From positions 806,001-870,000 of the forward strand of contig JBGAHD010000001.1 in the NCBI GenBank assembly GCA_044226395.1: a stretch of 64,000 nt of DNA, written 5' to 3'. The position numbers and the translations under genes are program-made. Below are positions 61,860-64,000 of the stretch, piece by piece. Below the pieces are notes generated by a model that saw only the letters and a program-made list of their open reading frames with translations, was not told the origin of the DNA and ran no database searches. Every line of letters begins with the position of its first letter. Position 1 is the first letter of the stretch. Origin of the DNA: JBGAHD01 sp044226395. Its GTDB lineage: Bacteria; Pseudomonadota; Gammaproteobacteria; Xanthomonadales; Ahniellaceae.

Positions 61860-62762
61860 TCACGGACCGCCCAGCAGCACGCGACGCGGCCGCAACGAGC
61901 CGTCCTCGCGGCGTTCTCCCAGGGCCAGCAGCGCGCCCTCGACGCCGTAGACGCGGCAAAGCCCCAGCCAGTCGTCGTTCGGCCGGGTGACGATCTGACC
62001 CTGGCGCAGGCGCCGCGAGTCATTAGCGTCGAGATGCACGGCCGGCAGCGCGGTCAGGCCGCGATCCATCGGCTGAATCAGGGCGGCGAGCGCGGCCGGA
62101 CCGGCCTCGCGCGCGGTTTCGATGTCTTCCAGCGTCACCATGGTCACGCCATGAAAGGGATCGACCCACAGTCGGCGCAGCCCCGCCAGATGACCGCCGC
62201 AGCCCAGGGCCGCGCCCATGTCGCGCGCGAGACTGCGAATGTAGGTGCCCGAGCCGCACACCACGTGGAAGGTGAACTCGGGCAGATTCATCGATTCGAG
62301 GTCGATCGAGACGATCTCGACCTCGCGCGGCGGCACTTCCACCGCCACGCCACGTCGCGCCAGCTTGTACAGCGGCACGCCGCCGCGCTTGAGCGCCGAG
62401 TACGCCGGCGGTCGCTGCTGAATGCGGCCGACGAAACCGGCCATCAGATCGCGCAGGCGCGCCTGATCGATCTCGGGCACGGTGGCGGTGGCGATGACTT
62501 CGCCCTCGGCGTCGTCGGAACTGGTGATCGCGCCCAGGCGCGCGGTGGCGCGATAGGCCTTGCGCGCGCCCAGCAGATAGCCCGCGACCTTGGTCGCCTC
62601 GCCCAGGCAACACGGCAGCATGCCGGTGGCCAGGGGATCGAGCGCGCCGGTATGCCCGGCCTTGTCGACGCCGAACGCGCGCTTGACCCGGGTCAGCGCC
62701 TGATTGGAGGTCAGGCCCAGGGGCTTGTCGAGCAGGACGATGCCGTTGAAGGTGTCGGACAT
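61860..62762 (-). CDS. truB: tRNA pseudouridine(55) synthase TruB
   Basis: 300 residues from ATG 62762 (GTG 62777 is the alternative). SDTFNGIVLLDKPLGLTSN, then AGHTGALDPLATGMLPCCLG with catalytic Asp42, RPPAYSALKRGGVPLYKLAR, CGSGTYIRSLARDMG and a C-terminal PUA-like part. Modifies U55 of tRNA. Between rbfA and rpsO. Confidence 0.95.
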   Translation of the reverse strand: MSDTFNGIVLLDKPLGLTSNQALTRVKRAFGVDKAGHTGALDPLATGMLPCCLGEATKVAGYLLGARKAYRATARLGAITSSDDAEGEVIATATVPEIDQARLRDLMAGFVGRIQQRPPAYSALKRGGVPLYKLARRGVAVEVPPREVEIVSIDLESMNLPEFTFHVVCGSGTYIRSLARDMGAALGCGGHLAGLRRLWVDPFHGVTMVTLEDIETAREAGPAALAALIQPMDRGLTALPAVHLDANDSRRLRQGQIVTRPNDDWLGLCRVYGVEGALLALGERREDGSLRPRRVLLGGP

Positions 62763-62813
62763 GCGCGGCTTACCCACGATCGCCGGACGCGTTGGCCCGC
62801 GTCCGCGCGCGCG

Positions 62814-63161
62814 TCATGGCTTGTCTTCGCGCAGCAGGCGCTCGATGCGCTCGCCGCGATCGACCGAATCGTCGTACTTGAAGTGAAGCTCCGGCACCAT
62901 GCGCAATTTCATGGTGCGCGACAGCTCGCGGCGGAATTCCTTGGCCGCGCCGTTGAGTTCGCGCACGGCCTCGGCCGCTTGCTCGCTGACCAGGGCCGTG
63001 ACCCAGACATTGGCGTGCGCGAGATCGCGCGTGACCTCGACGTCGGAGACCGACACCGAGGGCAGCACATGCTCGCGCACGGCATCGTGCACGAGCATCG
63101 CCACTTCGCGGCGAAGCTCGGCGGCGATGCGCTCGGCTCGTGAGTATTCGCGATGGGCCAT
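62814..63161 (-). CDS. rbfA: Ribosome-binding factor A
   Basis: 115 residues, KH-like: YSRAERIAAELRREVAMLVH, VEVTRDLAHANVWVTAL, RRELSRTMKLRMVPELHFKYDDSVDRG (C-terminal pattern typical of RbfA). Cold-shock 30S maturation factor. ATG follows infB stop by 2 bases. Confidence 0.95.
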   Translation of the reverse strand: MAHREYSRAERIAAELRREVAMLVHDAVREHVLPSVSVSDVEVTRDLAHANVWVTALVSEQAAEAVRELNGAAKEFRRELSRTMKLRMVPELHFKYDDSVDRGERIERLLREDKP

Positions 63162-63163
63162 GG

Positions 63164-64000
63164 TCAGAGCGTGCGCGCGACCTCAATGCGTTCGAAGCAC
63201 TCGATCTGATCACCGACGCGCACGTCGTTGTACTGCTTCACGCCGATGCCGCATTCCATGCCATTGCGCACGTCTTCCACCGCTTCCTTGAAGCGGCGCA
63301 GCGATTCGAGTTCGCCCTGGAAGATCACCACGTTGTCGCGCAGCACGCGGATCGGCTTGTTGCGCTTGACGTTGCCCTCGATGACCATGCAGCCCGCGAT
63401 CGCGCCGAACTTGGACGAGCGGAACACGTCGCGCACCTGGGCCACGCCGATGATTTCCTCGCGGATCTCGGTGCCGAGCAGGCCCGAAGCAACCTGCTTC
63501 ACCTGATCGATCACGTCATAGATGATCGAGAAGTAACGCACGTCCAGGCCGGCCTCGTTGACGATGCGACGCGCGGTGGCGTCGGTACGCACATTGAAGC
63601 CGATCAGCATGGCCTTAGAGGCCTGCGCCAGGGTGGCGTCGGACTCGGTGATGCCACCCACGCCCGAAGCGATGACGTTGACGCGCACGCGCTCGTTGCC
63701 GAGCTTGGTCAGCGAATCGCGCAGGGCCTCGACCGAACCTTGCACGTCGGCCTTGACCACGATGTTGAGCACGCGCTGGCCCTCGCCCTGCTGGCCCATC
63801 TGCGCCATCAGGTCCTCGAGCTTGTTGGCTTGCTGCTTGACCAGGCGCGTCTCGCGACGCTTGGCCTGACGCTGCTGCGCCACGTCCTTGGCCAGACGCT
63901 CGTCCTCGACCACGACGAAATCGTCGCCGGCGTCGGGCACGCCCGACAGACCGAGCAACTGCACCGGAATCGAAGGACCGGCTTCGTCGACCTGCTTGCC
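63164..64000 (-). CDS. infB: Translation initiation factor IF-2, C-terminal part
   Basis: 278 residues seen; the gene continues past the right edge. VQLLGLSGVPDAGDDFVVVEDE, then VVKADVQGSVEALRDSL, GVGGITESDATLA, IIYDVIDQVKQVASGLL, EIIGVAQVRDVFRSSK and ECGIGVKQYNDVRVGDQIE: IF-2 domains after the GTPase. The GTPase domain itself lies outside the window. Confidence 0.96.
   Translation of the reverse strand, partial: GKQVDEAGPSIPVQLLGLSGVPDAGDDFVVVEDERLAKDVAQQRQAKRRETRLVKQQANKLEDLMAQMGQQGEGQRVLNIVVKADVQGSVEALRDSLTKLGNERVRVNVIASGVGGITESDATLAQASKAMLIGFNVRTDATARRIVNEAGLDVRYFSIIYDVIDQVKQVASGLLGTEIREEIIGVAQVRDVFRSSKFGAIAGCMVIEGNVKRNKPIRVLRDNVVIFQGELESLRRFKEAVEDVRNGMECGIGVKQYNDVRVGDQIECFERIEVARTL

Overview
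This window is GC-rich chromosomal DNA from a gammaproteobacterium. The sequence supports the Xanthomonadales (Lysobacterales) or a close neighbour, but no rRNA is present to prove it. The evidence is the gene order rpoE-rseA-rseB-degP-lepA-lepB-DUF4845-rnc-era-recO, the block infB-rbfA-truB-rpsO-pnp, the pair efp/epmB, a FimX-like c-di-GMP protein, and class III PHB synthase genes (phaC/phaE) with phaR and two phaB copies. No tRNA, rRNA or CRISPR array was seen.

Layout. 1-5.9 kb: a CYTH-domain protein cut by the window edge, rlmD, a YdbL-like lipoprotein and a YdbH/AsmA-like protein (envelope lipid transport), then a receiver-HPt response regulator. 5.1-14.9 kb: recO, era, rnc, DUF4845, lepB, lepA, degP, rseB, rseA and rpoE, all on the minus strand; rpoE has a recognisable sigma-E-type promoter upstream. 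15-18 kb: a GGDEF-EAL protein and an unknown partner. 18-34 kb: housekeeping and metabolism, with fadJ-like, DksA-like, yidD, dihydroorotase, an M23 peptidase, folE2, an mtaD-ubiG-mupP-squalene-synthase-like operon, efp/epmB, a FimX-like protein, htpX and gluQ.

34.5-37.3 kb is a PHB regulatory and precursor cluster: phaB1, phaR, phaB2, then kptA. PHB synthase itself (phaE-phaC) is about 20 kb away at 55.3-57.8 kb. phaB2 has a good sigma-70 promoter with a TGC-rich dyad at the expected start point, which fits control by PhaR. phaR is preceded by two hairpins and no obvious Shine-Dalgarno sequence.

37.3-40.6 kb is the accessory region. It has visibly lower GC, small genes of unknown function (two with paired CxxC motifs), a broken IS3-family transposase and an IS66 fragment. 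It is followed by a MerR regulator and a copper-type P1B ATPase; the ATPase has an unusual N-terminal tail of five Cys-Cys pairs, and a classic 19-bp-spacer MerR operator lies in front. 43.9-48 kb carries a LolA-like exported protein and a large secreted BNR/sortilin-like propeller protein.

48.1-55.2 kb holds the most unusual gene pair. One is a 1020-residue protein joining an Asp/Asn beta-hydroxylase-like domain, a sulfotransferase domain and a TIGR03032-type propeller. Divergent to it is an 853-residue surface protein with a beta-helix, two Calx-beta-type domains and an internal sorting-like segment. 57.9-64 kb: an unknown membrane protein, then pnp, rpsO, truB, rbfA and the 3' part of infB.
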